Positions 34,817 through 45,734 of a stretch of DNA of 64,000 bases are shown piece by piece (positions within the stretch are counted from its first letter, which is position 1; every line of letters starts with the position of its first letter). Source of the DNA: Tricholoma matsutake. Its lineage: Eukaryota > Basidiomycota > Agaricomycetes > Agaricales > Tricholomataceae. The position numbers and the translations under genes were made by a program. The stretch lies in the NCBI GenBank assembly GCA_026075535.2, contig AP026540.1:11718001-11782000 (forward strand). Reading direction: 5' to 3'. The notes under the pieces are model-generated. The model was not told the origin of the DNA, searched no databases, and saw nothing but the letters and a program-made list of their open reading frames with translations.

Positions 34817-35248
34817 TCATTTTTCATCTCGGAACTCAAAAGTTCCCTTCTTCCAGTCGATGATCGGGTTTATCTCCCGCAGCCATGGCAGACCCAGGAT
34901 TACCGATTCTTTGCCTAGTCCAGCGACTAGATATTCCATTGGGTAGCTCCTCCCATTGATGTGGAGCCTCCCTTTCATGCATCTGGTGATTGTTCCCTGC
35001 TTATTCAGGGTTCCATCTACATTTGTGGCCCAGATGGTGCAGCCTAAGGGATATGTCCTGATCCCTTCTCGTTCAATGAATTTTGAGTCGATAAAGACTC
35101 CTCCTGCTCCAGAGTCAAGGAGCGCGTTTGTTGCGACATCTTTCCTGTTGTCTGACTCAGCTACCCGAATAGACAGGTGCATAGATTGTCTATTCATGGT
35201 AGCCAAGAGTACAGATCCTAGGGAGACTACAGCGGTGACTGGCGTCAT
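34817..35248 (-). pseudogene. gypsy-1 aspartic protease
   Basis: The minus frame has ATNALLDSGAGGVFIDSKFI (catalytic DSG) and, 80 residues later, VILGLPWLREINPIIDWKKG, the ILG flap/loop motif and the usual PWL..NP.IDW of gypsy proteases. It matures the Gag-Pol polyprotein. It lies downstream of Gag and upstream of the 22-residue repeats. The local frame of about 143 residues is intact. Confidence 0.88.
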
Positions 35249-35289
35249 ATCAGGCCACTGTTCTAAAAACCTGATTCCTCCATGAGGTT

Positions 35290-36162
35290 GAGGGCTCGTT
35301 CTTTTTCTTCTTCATCCAGTTCGTCCAGCATCATGCAGATCTTCTGGTAGGTGTCCACCCCAGTCTTCTTCTGGGTGAAGCGGTTTCAGTAGGGAGGGGG
35401 TGCTGACCCCGTCTGAGTGGGGTTCTTCCCATCCCTGTGGTCAGACGATCGGTGTCCCGGTTGGTGGCAGATGAAACACAATCCCTTTCGGAGGTGTTCC
35501 ACGCATTCTTGGTTCATCAGTCAGTTGATGTCAAGAGAGGGCTGTCCTTTCTTTGTCATTTCATTTGTCTTGTGGTTCTGCCTGGTCTTTCCCAGGATTG
35601 CCATGGCCTGTTTCCATTGGCCTTTGTATTTCGAAGCTGCCTTTATCCAGCCTTCAAGAGTATTGGGTACTGTCTCCATCATGTGTACCTTCTTCAGTAA
35701 TTCGGGGTGCAGTCCATCCATGAAGTACTCGATCATGGCTGCATCTTCTGTGATTCCTGTCCTGTCTTTCAGGATGCAGAAGTTTGCCACATATTCTTTG
35801 AGGTTCCCTGAACCTTGTTTGAGATTCTTAATCTCAGTCTTTGCCATTCCAGCATCGTCAATTGGTGAGAAGGCCTCTAAGACCTTCTGTCGGAAGTCTG
35901 CGTATTCACTGAATCCCTCGGATGGGTGTTGGTTGACAAATGCCTGTGCCCAGGCAGCTGCTGTCCCTCCATTCATGAAGGACAGTGTGGAGATGATCTT
36001 CTTGTCATTTGTGTCATAGACCTGGTTGTTGATTCACAAGTACAGGTCTATCTCTTGCAGAAATTTGGCAGTCTTGGTCCGCTCTCCTGAGAAGTCTGTG
36101 GGTGATCGGATTTGAATGTCCTTTGTGGACATCATTGGTGTGGTTGCTGTGGGTTTGGACAT
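35290..36162 (-). pseudogene. gypsy-1 Gag (capsid and zinc knuckle)
   Basis: Start taken at the ATG at 36162 (MSKPTATTPMM). The capsid-like retrotransposon Gag segment follows: FSGERTKTAKFLQEIDLYL, then NGGTAAAWAQAFV and FRQKVLEAF, LKQGSGNLKEYVANF, and YFMDGLHPELLKKV. A zinc-knuckle relic, CFICHQPGHRSSDH, ends in His where Cys is usual. A TGA at 36036-36034 interrupts YL.INNQV where CGA (Arg) would fit, again a C-to-T type stop. Gag forms the particle that packages the element RNA. Confidence 0.85.
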
Positions 36163-36474
36163 CTCGTTATAGAGGTCGTTGGTTTCATCTGTTAGGAAGT
36201 GGGTGGATGTTTTGGGTGGGGGTGTGTGTGGTTGTTCAATTTGTTGGTGAGGAAATCTCCTCTTTGTCTTTCAGTTGATCTGTAGAACCAACGCTGTGCT
36301 GGGGTCGAGTAATGGACTAGTCTTCCATTGTATCAGTACCAAGATGAACCTGGCTGTGGTTCTGCTTCTCTTGGTGGTCAGTCTGGGGTTTGTCTAGACC
36401 CAAGTCATTGTGGTGTGTTTTGAGACGTATTGCCTACACCTAGGTAGGTGGGCTAGCAGATAGTTTAGATCTTA

Positions 36475-37168
36475 TGTTAAGGGTGAAGCCTCAACTACTC
36501 GATCTAGTCGATGTCGTTCAATGAGGTGCTTCCTCAACGAGTCGTTCGGCACTAGTCTTACTTGGAGTGTCCAACGTAAGGTAGATAGTGCACTCTAGCA
36601 GGTCTTCTGCATAGAGTCATTCAGGTTCATGCACTAAGGGGCTTCCTTAGTGGTTTCAAGTAAGTTTACGAGTTTGCAAGTTAAGGCTGTAGATTGCCTA
36701 GATCTAAACTAAGGACATCCCTACTATGAGTTGCAGTACTTATACTACAAGAGAGGTCCTTATTGTCCAATCAGAAAGATAGATGTGTATCAAGTAAGAA
36801 TAGAAACAATAAGCCTCATGCCTAGCATGAGGCATCCAATGTCACAGATCCAATGTCAAGGATCCAATGTCAAGGACATGCTGCGGTGCAGCATGTTGAT
36901 TGTGAGAGTCTGACATCACAGACCTCATGTCAAAGGGCTGTCGTATCACAGCATGTGTGGGAATGGGTTTGGGTGCATGGAGTCACCATGCGTCAAGGGT
37001 GCCTTCCGTGGGAAGGGGATCAAATGCATGTTGTCAGCATGCGTCATGTGTGTGTCTGGTGTCAAGGACATGCTCTAAGCATGAATCAGGGAGTGCCTCC
37101 TGTCTGGAAAGGATCATCGGGTATGTTGGGTCGGTCGGGTCTCATGAGTTATGAGGAAAATTGTAACA
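36475..37168 (-). repeat. gypsy-1 5' LTR (694 bp)
   Basis: It reads TGTTAAGGGTGAAGCC to AAATTGTAACA on the plus strand; since the element is coded on the minus strand, this is its 5' LTR. The outer flank TGTTC (37169-37173) matches the left flank of the 26270 LTR. It contains two 14-bp GATCCAATGTCAAG units and the CCTCATGCCTAGCATGAGG hairpin. Confidence 0.9.
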
Positions 37169-37173
37169 TGTTC

Positions 37174-37937
37174 AAAATTGTTTGAGATAGTTTCGGAGCA
37201 GTTTCATGGGGTTCATAGGGGATCGTAGGGGATGGGAGCATGTGTGGTGATGTGTCAATGCATTTGGAGATGTTCCCAGAGCTTAGAGTCCATCTATCAC
37301 CAGGAGAGAAGGTACCTGTGATGTGAGACTCTTGCCCATCTGGGCATTTTCTTGGGTCACAGGTATGGAGGTATGTGGCTGTGCCATGCCACTTTGACAT
37401 TTCCATGCACCCTTGTGGCATGGGTACTGTTAGAGCAGGGAGAGTAGAGGGTCCTGCTATTGCAGAACTATACAAAACAGTGCCATGACCACTAATGGTC
37501 ATGTAGGCACTAGATGGTCCTGCCACAGGGGCAGGGGCAGATGGGATCAAGAAGGGCTTGACCCTTGCAGTTGAGGCGAGATGGCTATGCACCTTCTGGC
37601 ACTTTTCCCTGGCAGCTTTTTTTCCAGACCTCTTCTTCTTCTTTGAGTCCAAGCGCAATTTGAATGCAGTTTCCCTGTGTCTTGTAAGGAGGGGAATGAA
37701 CTCTTGCCATGGAATTGTTGGAGAGCTGCCTAGAGACTTATCCTTGCCTAGGACTTGTCTTTTTCCTTTATCTGGGTTCTCCTTCTCCTTCTCTATGCAC
37801 TTCTGCTCTGCTTGGTCATTCCATTTCTGTGTACATGGCCCACAGGTCTTCAAGTATTGCAGGTTTGCTTTGCAGGGAAAGTCAGTGGGCGCTCCCCTAA
37901 AACTGCATCGAACACATTTCTGAGTGAGGTCTGGCAT
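37174..37937 (-). CDS. Cys-rich basic protein, interrupted near its C-terminus by gypsy-1
   Basis: Start MPDLTQKCVRC at 37937. The N-terminal Cys cluster (CVRCSFRGAPTDFPC, then CGPC) looks like a small zinc-binding fold. It is followed by a Lys/Glu-rich linker, a basic stretch KKKKRSGKKAAREKC (possible nuclear signal), and a Pro/Ser/Ala-rich low-complexity tail with a late Cys/His patch (LHTCDPRKCPDGQESH). The gypsy-1 target duplication lies within the codons after LSQTILN. On the other side of the transposon (26269 leftward, minus strand) the frame would end a few codons later at a TGA. So the insertion hit the very end of the ORF. The family looks transposon-associated; function unknown. 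Confidence 0.5.
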
Positions 37938-38059
37938 AGCAGGAGGAGTGAGGAAAATTTGATTTCACCATAACAAAAACTACATATGCGGTAGCCCCAG
38001 ACAAACAATGAGTATGGCCATCCTATTTTCTAATAATAGATCCTCAAATCTGAGTCTTC

Positions 38060-38268
38060 ACACAAGGCCAGCCTCATAATTTCTCCTTTCTCAAATATAG
38101 TTAGAAATTCTTTGTGAAATATTATATTTGAGACTAAATTTCTACAAACAGAAATTCAAAAAATTACCAATTAGAAATATACTTTGAAAATTATGCCATT
38201 CCATCTGGTAAAAAAATAAATAGCACAAACTTTTGGTTTCCGTGCACAACATTTAGTTTCCGCACAAA
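38060..38268 (+). repeat. Left TIR of the 7.7-kb element
   Basis: Aligns in reverse complement to 45734-45527. The outer 125 bp (CACAAGGCC to ACAGAAATTC) has only a few changes, with more indels further in. A TTCCGTGCACAAC / TTTCCGCAC type repeat occurs near the inner edge in both arms. Confidence 0.85.
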
Positions 38269-38434
38269 TGTTTTGACCACACATGGATAAATTCATGTCA
38301 GAACTGAATCTACCAACTACCATATCCCTCGGGTTGTCTTTTGGTGTGACTGATTTTTGACTCCCATGTCTCCATGTTGACAGTTGACTACATTTATCTG
38401 TCAACCATTGTACCATTCGAAGTACTGTTGATTC

Positions 38435-39890
38435 TAGTGATGCTTGGGCTTGGCTTGAGCAGGGGATTTGAGAAACTTGTAGAGGATGTTAAAATAATGA
38501 TAGAAAGTCAGTTATATGACTCAAAGCTGTCAAGTTTATGCAACTTACCACAATTCCAATGCTGGGAGTTGCCCAGGCTGACATCGATCAATGATGCACA
38601 TCAACATCACTCGTCGACACTCATCCCTCTCATCTCCTTCAAGAGTGCAATGTAGATCTTTTCCTTCTTTATCTGATACTAACTTATGTTTATTTTGTAT
38701 TCTAGGAAACTTCAAATGGGACTGTGAGCTGTCCAATTGATTATGTGAGCTCTGTAAGTGACTCTACATTGTTCTCAACCTGGAGTTTCTCTAAGATCTC
38801 CAGTACTGTTGTCATAAAAATAGGGTCAGGAAATCAAACAACAGAATGAACTGACATGGATATTCTTCTGCTGCTCCTTACACAGATCAATGAGCTTGGG
38901 GTCCGCAGGAAGGTTCGCTACACATTTTTGAATGCATTGGATGTTGGATAACAAATATGTCTTCTAACTGTTTTGTTTGTGACAGTGTTCTGTTCACCGT
39001 CCAATTTTTATTGACTATGTTTCTTAATGAACAACAACTTTTGTTGTTCTTGTTGTTCATCCAGGTCCCATCGGCCCATCGTTGATGCCAACGTGTCTCC
39101 CTTTTCATCTGGCACACTGTGCACTGGTTTAGTCAGACACAATTTCCATTATCCTCCTTCAACAAGCCTGATGCCTGGTTGGCTCGTCATGGTTGGCTGC
39201 TTGCCCCTTCTGCTTCGACTCACAGCATAGACATCCAACCTCTCGACTTGATGTGTATCACCTTGGTACACGTCTATTCCATTTCCTTGATGGCTGATGG
39301 ACTGGGCTCAATGTCCATCTCTTTCTATGCTGTCTTCCCTCTCCGACTCGACCATGGGTCGAGGCATATGCCAACCCAGCACATGCATCTTTTGCACATT
39401 TCTTCTTCTAGCTTGATGGCTGACATGCTGACAGATGTCGCTTGATGTCCATCTCCTTTTACTGTAGTGCATTGGAGGTGCTGGGACCTGTGAGGCAAGA
39501 TACCTTCAAAGTATGCACACATTCATCCTTCATCTGTTGTCCTGGCTGACTAATGCCACCATCCCTCGAAACAGAAACACTGCCAAAGCAGCCATATCAC
39601 CTCCAATACCCCACAGAATTGTGGTGGTAATGCCGACTTCTGCAGCCATAACCATGGCAGATGACATGAAAGACAACACAATCAATGACTGTCAAACCTG
39701 GATGGACAACACAATGGACAAGTCAGCACCCTCTTTCCCAAGTTCAACTTTGTGTCGCTTGTCCATGTGGCCATAACATCAACATGCACCCCCTCATCCC
39801 CAGTCCCTCCTCGCCCTGCTCCAGGGCTTGGGCTTCTAGGGCTTGGCAGCTGGGGCTTGAGGGCTTTGGGCCGGGCCTTGTACATCACTA
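38435..39890. mobile_element. Non-autonomous hAT derivative, 1.46 kb
   Basis: Ends TAGTGATGCTTGGGCTTGG and GGGCCGGGCCTTGTACATCACTA-like are of the same type as the hAT at 15953-20268. CTGTTGA lies near both sides (38425-38431 and 39891-39897), with three or four extra bases between it and the left end. The body has no transposase; its open frames have no recognisable domain. It sits just inside the left TIR of the 7.7-kb element. Confidence 0.75.
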
Positions 39891-40178
39891 CTGTTGAAGC
39901 AAATTGTATAGTTTTGTACTAATACACTCTATGTATCAGAAGCTACTGTTGAAGTAGTAATTCCCTAGGTTGACAAAGTAAATATTGAAACAAAATTTAA
40001 GTATGAAGCAACACAGTTGCAAGGGAAAGGGAGAATATCAAGGGAGAATATCAGAATTCTGTAGGAATGAAGTTGACACAAGGGAGACTAGATAGCAATA
40101 CTGTGACATTTACTCTTGTTCTTGTTCTTGTTCTTGTTCAACTTTTCTAAAATTGAGAGAAACCTTTTGCTCAAGACC

Positions 40179-42216
40179 TCATGGATCTTTAGTTGCCCAC
40201 AAATGAAGCTGAGGTGATTTGACATTACTAGCAGTGGGAGTGGACGTCGATGTGGGAGTAGTGGACCTGTCAGAAATATGGCTTGTATCTGCGATCTCAA
40301 TGATGTTGTCATCCCCGGCATCCTCATGGGATTGGATTTGTGCAGCGAGCTGACGATGTGTGCTGGATGCTCTCCTCCTTTTGGAAGATGATGAAGAGGC
40401 TACCACATCACTAGGACCAGCAGCAGAGATGCTGCATACCCATTTGGAGGAAGGAATAGGAGAAATGGTAGGACTGACGGTTGCCAGGATTTCCTCATCG
40501 ACATCATCTGCCTCAAGAAACAAAGGCAAATTCAGCACTTCTTGGGGATCTCCAAACTTGAGTGCTTCCTCATTACTATCACTCAGCTCCACAGTGGCAG
40601 CTGATTATCAACATTAGATCAGTATTCTCAATAGGCAATGCGACACCCAGTAAATCCCTACCACATTGATCCATGGCTTCAACCCCTTCATCCTCACTCT
40701 CTAACTGTGCCCTTGCCTTGCCCTTCCCAGTAGTGACTCTTTGCAAACGACGCAGGTGGGTGCCATCACTGCTTCTGATGCTCTGAGAATCATCAGCACC
40801 GCTTTCTTCTGACTCAGCACTGCTGTCAACATCGTTGGAGGCTACATCACTGATTTCAATTGTTTTCTGAGTGCCTGCCACATTATGGAAATAAGAACAT
40901 GTCCATAAGAGTCTTGCCAGAACTTACCAATCCAGAGAAATGTGTTGCTTGGATGCACACCGCTTAGACCCCTGTTTTGGAGGACTCTGGGACCAGTCAC
41001 TTCTTGCTTTGGAGTGAACATGAGTGTTGACTGTTGTTTTCCCAACAACACATAGGGAAACACCTGACCCAATGACGCTGGTGTGCTGTAATCATTGTCT
41101 ACTGTCAGGATCCATGGATTGTCCACTGCAAGGATGTCAAACAGATTGGGAAGTTTCTTGCAAAGAAATGTGTTCATCTTCTTCTGTCCCCAGTCATGCT
41201 GAATACTGAACAATTCTCCAGTCTCACCAAAAGTCAAAGCAAGCCCCTTGTGTTCAAGCCTTTGTATGTCAATGGTGTTTGGGGCTTTCGACCTCTTTAG
41301 CCCATGTTTCTTCCCCAAACTATCAGCCTATCCGTGAATTCAATCTGATAACAATCACTTACATCTAATTGCAATGATGTTACCAACATTAAACCCATCC
41401 TTTGCACTAGACTTTTTCTTGGACTTTCTGGCTGACTTCTACATCTCAGATGACTGAATTTCTTTTTTTTTTAAACTTCGCTCAGGCATACCTTCTCTTC
41501 TGGACCAGTTCTTTGCAGATTTTTGTTTGTTTCTTCTCGGGCTTTCTTGTATGCATCTCCCCCTTTGTCAAGAAGCTTATGGAAGATGGTGGATGTGATG
41601 CTGTTCTTGGGTGCTGTAGCAGTGACTCCATCATGATTGCTTTTTCCATGGGTATAAGGGCAACCTAAGCCTCTAGCAAAGGGAAATCCGAAGTTAAAAT
41701 TATGCTACATAATACAGGGATTGGGGGCGCACCTAGCAAAGGGAAATCCGAAGAGAAAACTCTAAGGATCCCCTTGCTGATGCCCAGTATATGTGAAGAC
41801 GACAAAAATCAAATATAACCTAAAAATAGAAAAAGGCGGAGATAGGCGGATCAAGGCCGCCGAATGACATCATACCAAGGGGTATGTGTCGGAAGGGGTA
41901 CTCCGCCTCTAAATATAAAAGTGTCAACATATACAAACATGATAGCAAGGGAAAATTAGTAATAAAATCCGGAAAAATCATAGAAAATGAAGAATAGAAG
42001 GAAATGAGGTGGGGAAAAATATGGGACGAACATAAAAAATAGGAAAAACACACAGGGCACCCCCCTAGTCCCCTTACAATGGGCACATTCACAGCATACA
42101 ACTGGCTGGCCAGGGACAACAGTATCAGGATCTTGGTATTTTTGACACTGGCACTGATTTCCATTTGCTATGAGAGCACTGCAATGGAGGGTGTTGGATG
42201 ATCCTTCTGTGGCCAT
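40179..42216 (-). pseudogene. Cys-rich gene of the 7.7-kb element (unknown function)
   Basis: Start MATEGSSNTLHCSALIANGN at 42216, with a Cys motif CQCQKYQDP..VVCCECAHGKS that reads correctly only when the solo LTR at 41653-42078 and one ATGGG are ignored. It continues as ITSTIFHKLLDKGGDAYKKA, with a likely intron at 41491-41454, a basic stretch (KSARKSKKKS), then GLALTFGETGELFSIQHDWG and PRVLQNRGLSGVHPSNTFLW (41250-40930). An intron with donor GTAAGT follows at about 40924, then an acidic Ser-rich tail to 40179. An in-frame TAG before KSARK fits CAG decayed by C-to-T. The order (Cys cluster, basic linker, a globular middle, an acidic tail) matches a large agaricomycete family of unknown function, which I recall from transposon-rich genomes. 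Confidence 0.6.
41653..42078 (-). mobile_element. Solo LTR of the gypsy-2 family
   Basis: Full 426-bp LTR in reverse orientation (TATAAGGGCAACC to CCCCTTACA). ATGGG flanks both sides exactly (41648-41652; 42079-42083). It interrupts the Cys-rich gene between CCECAH and GKSNHDG. Confidence 0.95.
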
Positions 42217-42285
42217 GAAATCAGTGAGCAGAACCAAACATTCCCAAAGGTAGAGTGGATTATGTGATACTCCTTATTTTGTATG

Positions 42286-44301
42286 TCAAATTCCCTCTTC
42301 ATTAATAATATACATCATTCTCCTCATACAGTCCAATGCCCATGCCCACTTCTCTGCACAAGGATGCCATACATGATCAGGTAAACTAACCACCAATTCC
42401 TTATGCTTTTTGCCTGTCTTCAATGTTTTGAGTGAAAGGTAGGATCCATCTTCCCACTCCTCTGGATGTACACTGAAGCCTACTGGTAAAGCACCCTCTG
42501 CTTCAACTTCATCCAAACCTGCAAAAAAAAACATCTGTTAGAGCATTGAAGGGGCACGCATGTGTGGGGACATCTGCTGGTGCATGTCAAATATTATGTT
42601 GCTGATCCACAGCAATTTGATCTCATAAATTGTTGATCTCCTTGTCGCTGTCACTCTCCCCATCAGAACTATCCTCTTCCTCAGCTGGGCAACCAGCACC
42701 AGTCTGATGCCTTCGACAGGGAACACCATGTGAGGCTGTACCATAATACTGCTGTAGAATGTCAGGATGGATGTCATCAAATTCATCATCCATATACAGC
42801 CCTTTCTCTGTTTGACCCAGAAAACGCATGTCCTAGAGAGAGAGTGAGGCATTCAAAGATTATCCAAAGTGAAAATTATGTACATTAGGGCTTTGGTCGT
42901 TTGTTGTCAGCCCTGAAATCAGTTTAGTGTTCCATTTGTTTTAGAATGTACGCCAGTCTTCATTTATTGAGTCCAAGAAGAAGCCATAGGTGATGGGGGT
43001 CCTTCCAATCAAGATGATGCAAACATTCAAGTCGAGAAAAGAACGCTCGCCATGGATGGCCAAATTGACAGCCAACCTCAACCCACATCTGCTCAATCCT
43101 TGTATTATGTGTTGACCTGAAAAAGTTGGTCAGTTTCTGCTTACTTAAACTCAAAATCTTGAGCTTATGACCCCCACATGAAAAATGCTTGATTTGGACC
43201 ACATCAAAGAATCATCCAAACAGACACATCAACATTTTCACCACCTCTATCACCTCTGACCCTGGATGACATGCCATATTTGTCAACCGCTTGAAGAAAG
43301 ATGTCGAGTACAGTTTTGGAATGGTTGTTAGTGCTTGCCTGCATTCTGACAACCTTACAAAAGGGGTAAGTAGTTTTAAAGTTTTGCCAAACAGAAGCTG
43401 CACTGTCTGACAGTATCCATCAACAAAGCCATGGATAACAATTCCCCATAATATCAACTTGTGATGGCTGTCACAATGCCAGAGTGCATTTGGACGAGAG
43501 GATGTGTATTTCCAACGGCAGATTGCAGCCTGTTGTTGAATTGTGTGACCCAGGCCATCAACACGGTGGATGGACTGAAGAACACAACATTTCTGAACTC
43601 GCACCCCATGAGTTCTTAAGAACCCGACTCCAGTTTGTCCATTTTGTAAGTGTGAACCAAGATGTCAAGATCAGCATTTGAAAGGTCCAAAAACTTGCGC
43701 TGAACATTGTACAGTCTGAGATAGTAGCTGAGTGTATGCCGATCCATATGAAGTAAGTGAGCAAGTTTTGATATGGAAATGTTACGCTAAGATGCCATTG
43801 CCTCTTGAACATATGCAAGATCAACAACCTTGTGTGGGCATCCATGTCTTCATGTCCTCATTATTGTGACAGGCTCAGGCTTTCCAATCTGTGCTTCTTG
43901 TCTGGAATGAATAAATTATAAGGTTATAAGGTGTATCAGCCAAATTCTAATGCATCTTATGTTCCATTGGCTCCATCTATTGCTGCCTCCAAATGCACAA
44001 CCATTAGGCCAAGTGCTAAGGCAGCAGACTCTAACCACTCAGTGGACAAGCCTTCCTGTTCCTTGTCAGATTCCATGGCCTCAAGGACTGGAAGAATATC
44101 GGTTATGATAGCCTCAACATGGAATCTAAGACAGATGGAATCGGCTTCTTGATGAAGGACATTATGTGCCCAATCATAGCCATTGTTCAAGATGTTCCAG
44201 GCTGCAAGGATGTTTGGAGACCAAGGAAGTTGGACTATAGCTGGCTGCAGCTGGGGAAATGTGTGGGGAAGGTTAGGTAGAGGGGCAGAGGCGTCATCCA
44301 T
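42286..44301 (-). pseudogene. rve-type (DDE integrase-like) transposase of the 7.7-kb element
   Basis: This is the likely recombinase of the element. From 44301 there is an N-terminal region (MDDASAPLPNLPH to VVHLEAAIDG). Next comes a helix-turn-helix-like block (NISISKLAHLLHMDRHTLSYY, 43780-43720). The integrase core follows: RPNALWHCDSHHKLILWGIV, IHGFVDGY, then after a 50-bp intron ASTNNHSKTVLDIFLQAVDK and SSRVRGDRGGEN (43290-43230). After another intron come NTRIEQMWVEVGCQF and WRAFFSRLECLHHLD (43100-43010). The C-terminal part has MRFLGQTEKGLYMDD and VEVPTH-like sequence to 42286. The Asp of the HxD block, the Asp of the GDRGGEN block and the following Glu remain. Stops at 43852-43850, 43789-43787 and 43206-43204 fit CGA or CAG turned into TGA or TAG. 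Not functional as read. Confidence 0.75.
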
Positions 44302-44384
44302 TGCACTTGGGAGCCCAGAGAATTACTGAGTGATCAACTTCTGCCTTCCACCTCTTCTTACCAATCTTATCTGTGCCCGATCCA
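44302..44384. promoter_or_regulatory. Shared 83-bp divergent promoter region
   Basis: Only 83 bases separate the start codons of the integrase-like gene (minus) and the BTB gene (plus). Pyrimidine-rich CTGCCTTCCACCTCTTCTTACC lies before the BTB start. Both genes must share promoter DNA if the starts are right. No TATA box is evident. Confidence 0.4.
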
Positions 44385-45434
44385 ATGGCAGACCAAAATA
44401 AAGACCAAGATGAAGAAAACCCAGACAAGAAGCCACTTGGATCAGAAAAGTTTTACAAAGAGTCATCCAGTGGAGCTGTCATCCTTCAGGTTTGTCCAAA
44501 TGTTTTCCAAAAATTCAATCAGCCTAAAACAACAGAAGGTTGAAAATATTCTCTACAAAGTGTCCAGGGACAGGTTATGTGAGTTGTCCGATGTTTTCAA
44601 TGACATGTTCTCTCTTCCCCAGGCCAATTTAGTATCTGAAGGCTCATCTGATGAAAATCCCATCTTCCTACCAGACATGACAGTGAGTGAGTTTGATCAT
44701 TTGCTAATAGAAAGTGCTTATTATGAGTGAGTCATTTTATTTCACAAGACAAGCCTTGCACTCACCATACTACATGGATTTAGGTGAAGCCCTCCTCCTC
44801 ATCCCATCGAATGGCATATTGACGTGTTAAAGCTTGCCACTCACTGGGAGCTATCCAACCATGTCCATGAAAGTGCGATCTACCACCTATGCACTTACAA
44901 TGATAAGATCCTTCCACTGATCGAGAAGATTTACTCAGCGAGGCTGTACAACATCCCATCCTTCATTCGTTTAGCATTCCAGGCACTTTGCGATCATGCA
45001 ATTAAACTCCAAAGCCTCTTGCCTCACAATATCAGAAAGCTTGGCCTGGAAGTGTTTGCTGTCTTGGCCAAAGTCAAGGAGGCAATTGAGGCAGAGCAAG
45101 TCTTGGTGGCTTATCATGCCCCCAAGATCATGTACATCACTGCTGATCTTGATTGTCAATTTGATCAGCACAAGGAGTGCAGGAGAGCATGGTGAAAGGC
45201 GTGGTGGGATAAGATGACCCGAGAGATCTTACAACCTTCCATGCCATTCTCTTTGAAGTTTCCAGTTATGGCAAAGCGACAGGTTGAGTTGTTGGAAGTT
45301 CCAGGCATGACAAAGAGATGTCAGGATGCTATGGTGGACTTTGTTCTAGTTCCGGCAGGTTTGATGCAGAACAAGCCTATATTGAAGCAGGAATCGCAGA
45401 ACTAGAGCAGCTACAGGAAAGTAGATCATTGTAG
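44385..45434 (+). pseudogene. BTB/POZ-domain protein carried by the 7.7-kb element
   Basis: Start MADQNKDQDEENPDKKPLG at 44385. Introns at 44490-44535 and 44727-44789 give FYKESSSGAVILQ, then KVENILYKVSRDRLCELSDV, FNDMFSLPQ, SDENPIFLPDMTVSEFDHLL. The third exon reads PPPHPIEWHIDVLKLATHWE and SNHVHESAIYHL. This is the usual agaricomycete BTB plan, a protein-protein interaction fold followed by a helical tail. An in-frame TGA at 45193-45195 precedes continuing homologous sequence (KAWWDKM.. and, in another frame, FDAEQAYIEAGIAELEQLQE, to a stop near 45434). Its position inside the TIRs, divergent from the integrase, suggests a captured or accessory gene. Confidence 0.7.
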
Positions 45435-45526
45435 ATAATGACATGTTCACTTATTGTCTCACAACTACATTGTAATTGCAGAGGAGAAGAGTGTGCGGAA
45501 TCAAAAAATAGTGTGCAGAAGCAAAT

Positions 45527-45734
45527 ATTAGTGCGTGATGTCAACATTTCGTGCGGAAAACTGTAATGTGTGCAGTTTTATTTTTTCACCAACTGGAACA
45601 GCATAGAAAATCAATATTTCTAATGGGCAATTTTATGAATTTCTGTTTGTAGAAATTTAGTCTCAAATATAATATTTCACAAAGAATTTCTAACTATATT
45701 TCAGAAAGGAGGAATTATGAGGCTGGCCTTGTGT
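45527..45734 (-). repeat. Right TIR of the 7.7-kb element
   Basis: Reverse complement of 38060-38268; see that entry. It begins about 90 bp after the end of the BTB gene. Confidence 0.85.

Larger units (their letters stand above)
26270..37168 (-). mobile_element. Composite Ty3/gypsy element (gypsy-1) with nested insertions and a deletion
   Basis: The outer ends are LTRs of one family (26270-26726 and 36475-37168), and TGTTC lies directly outside both (26265-26269; 37169-37173), so they are the two ends of one insertion. Coding runs on the minus strand: Gag, protease, then RT and the start of RNase H. Nested within are a solo LTR of its own family (32670-33279), a hAT in the 3' LTR (26727-31099) and the 3' end of a second gypsy (31100-32174). 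One deletion at 31099/31100 removed the hAT end, the rest of the 3' LTR, gypsy-1 integrase and the 5' part of gypsy-2. Confidence 0.85.
38060..45734. mobile_element. Candidate 7.7-kb DNA transposon: long TIRs, integrase, Cys-rich and BTB genes
   Basis: ACACAAGGCCAGCCTCATAA at 38060 is matched in reverse complement at 45734. The two terminal inverted repeats align for roughly 200 bp, closely over the outer 125 bp. Between them lie three genes: an rve-type integrase (44301-42286, minus), a Cys-rich gene (42216-40179, minus) and a BTB gene (44385-45434, plus, divergent). A hAT derivative (38435-39890) and a solo LTR (41653-42078) are later insertions, so the original length was about 5.8 kb. No target duplication is obvious at the ends. 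I do not know a named family with this gene set. Confidence 0.7.
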
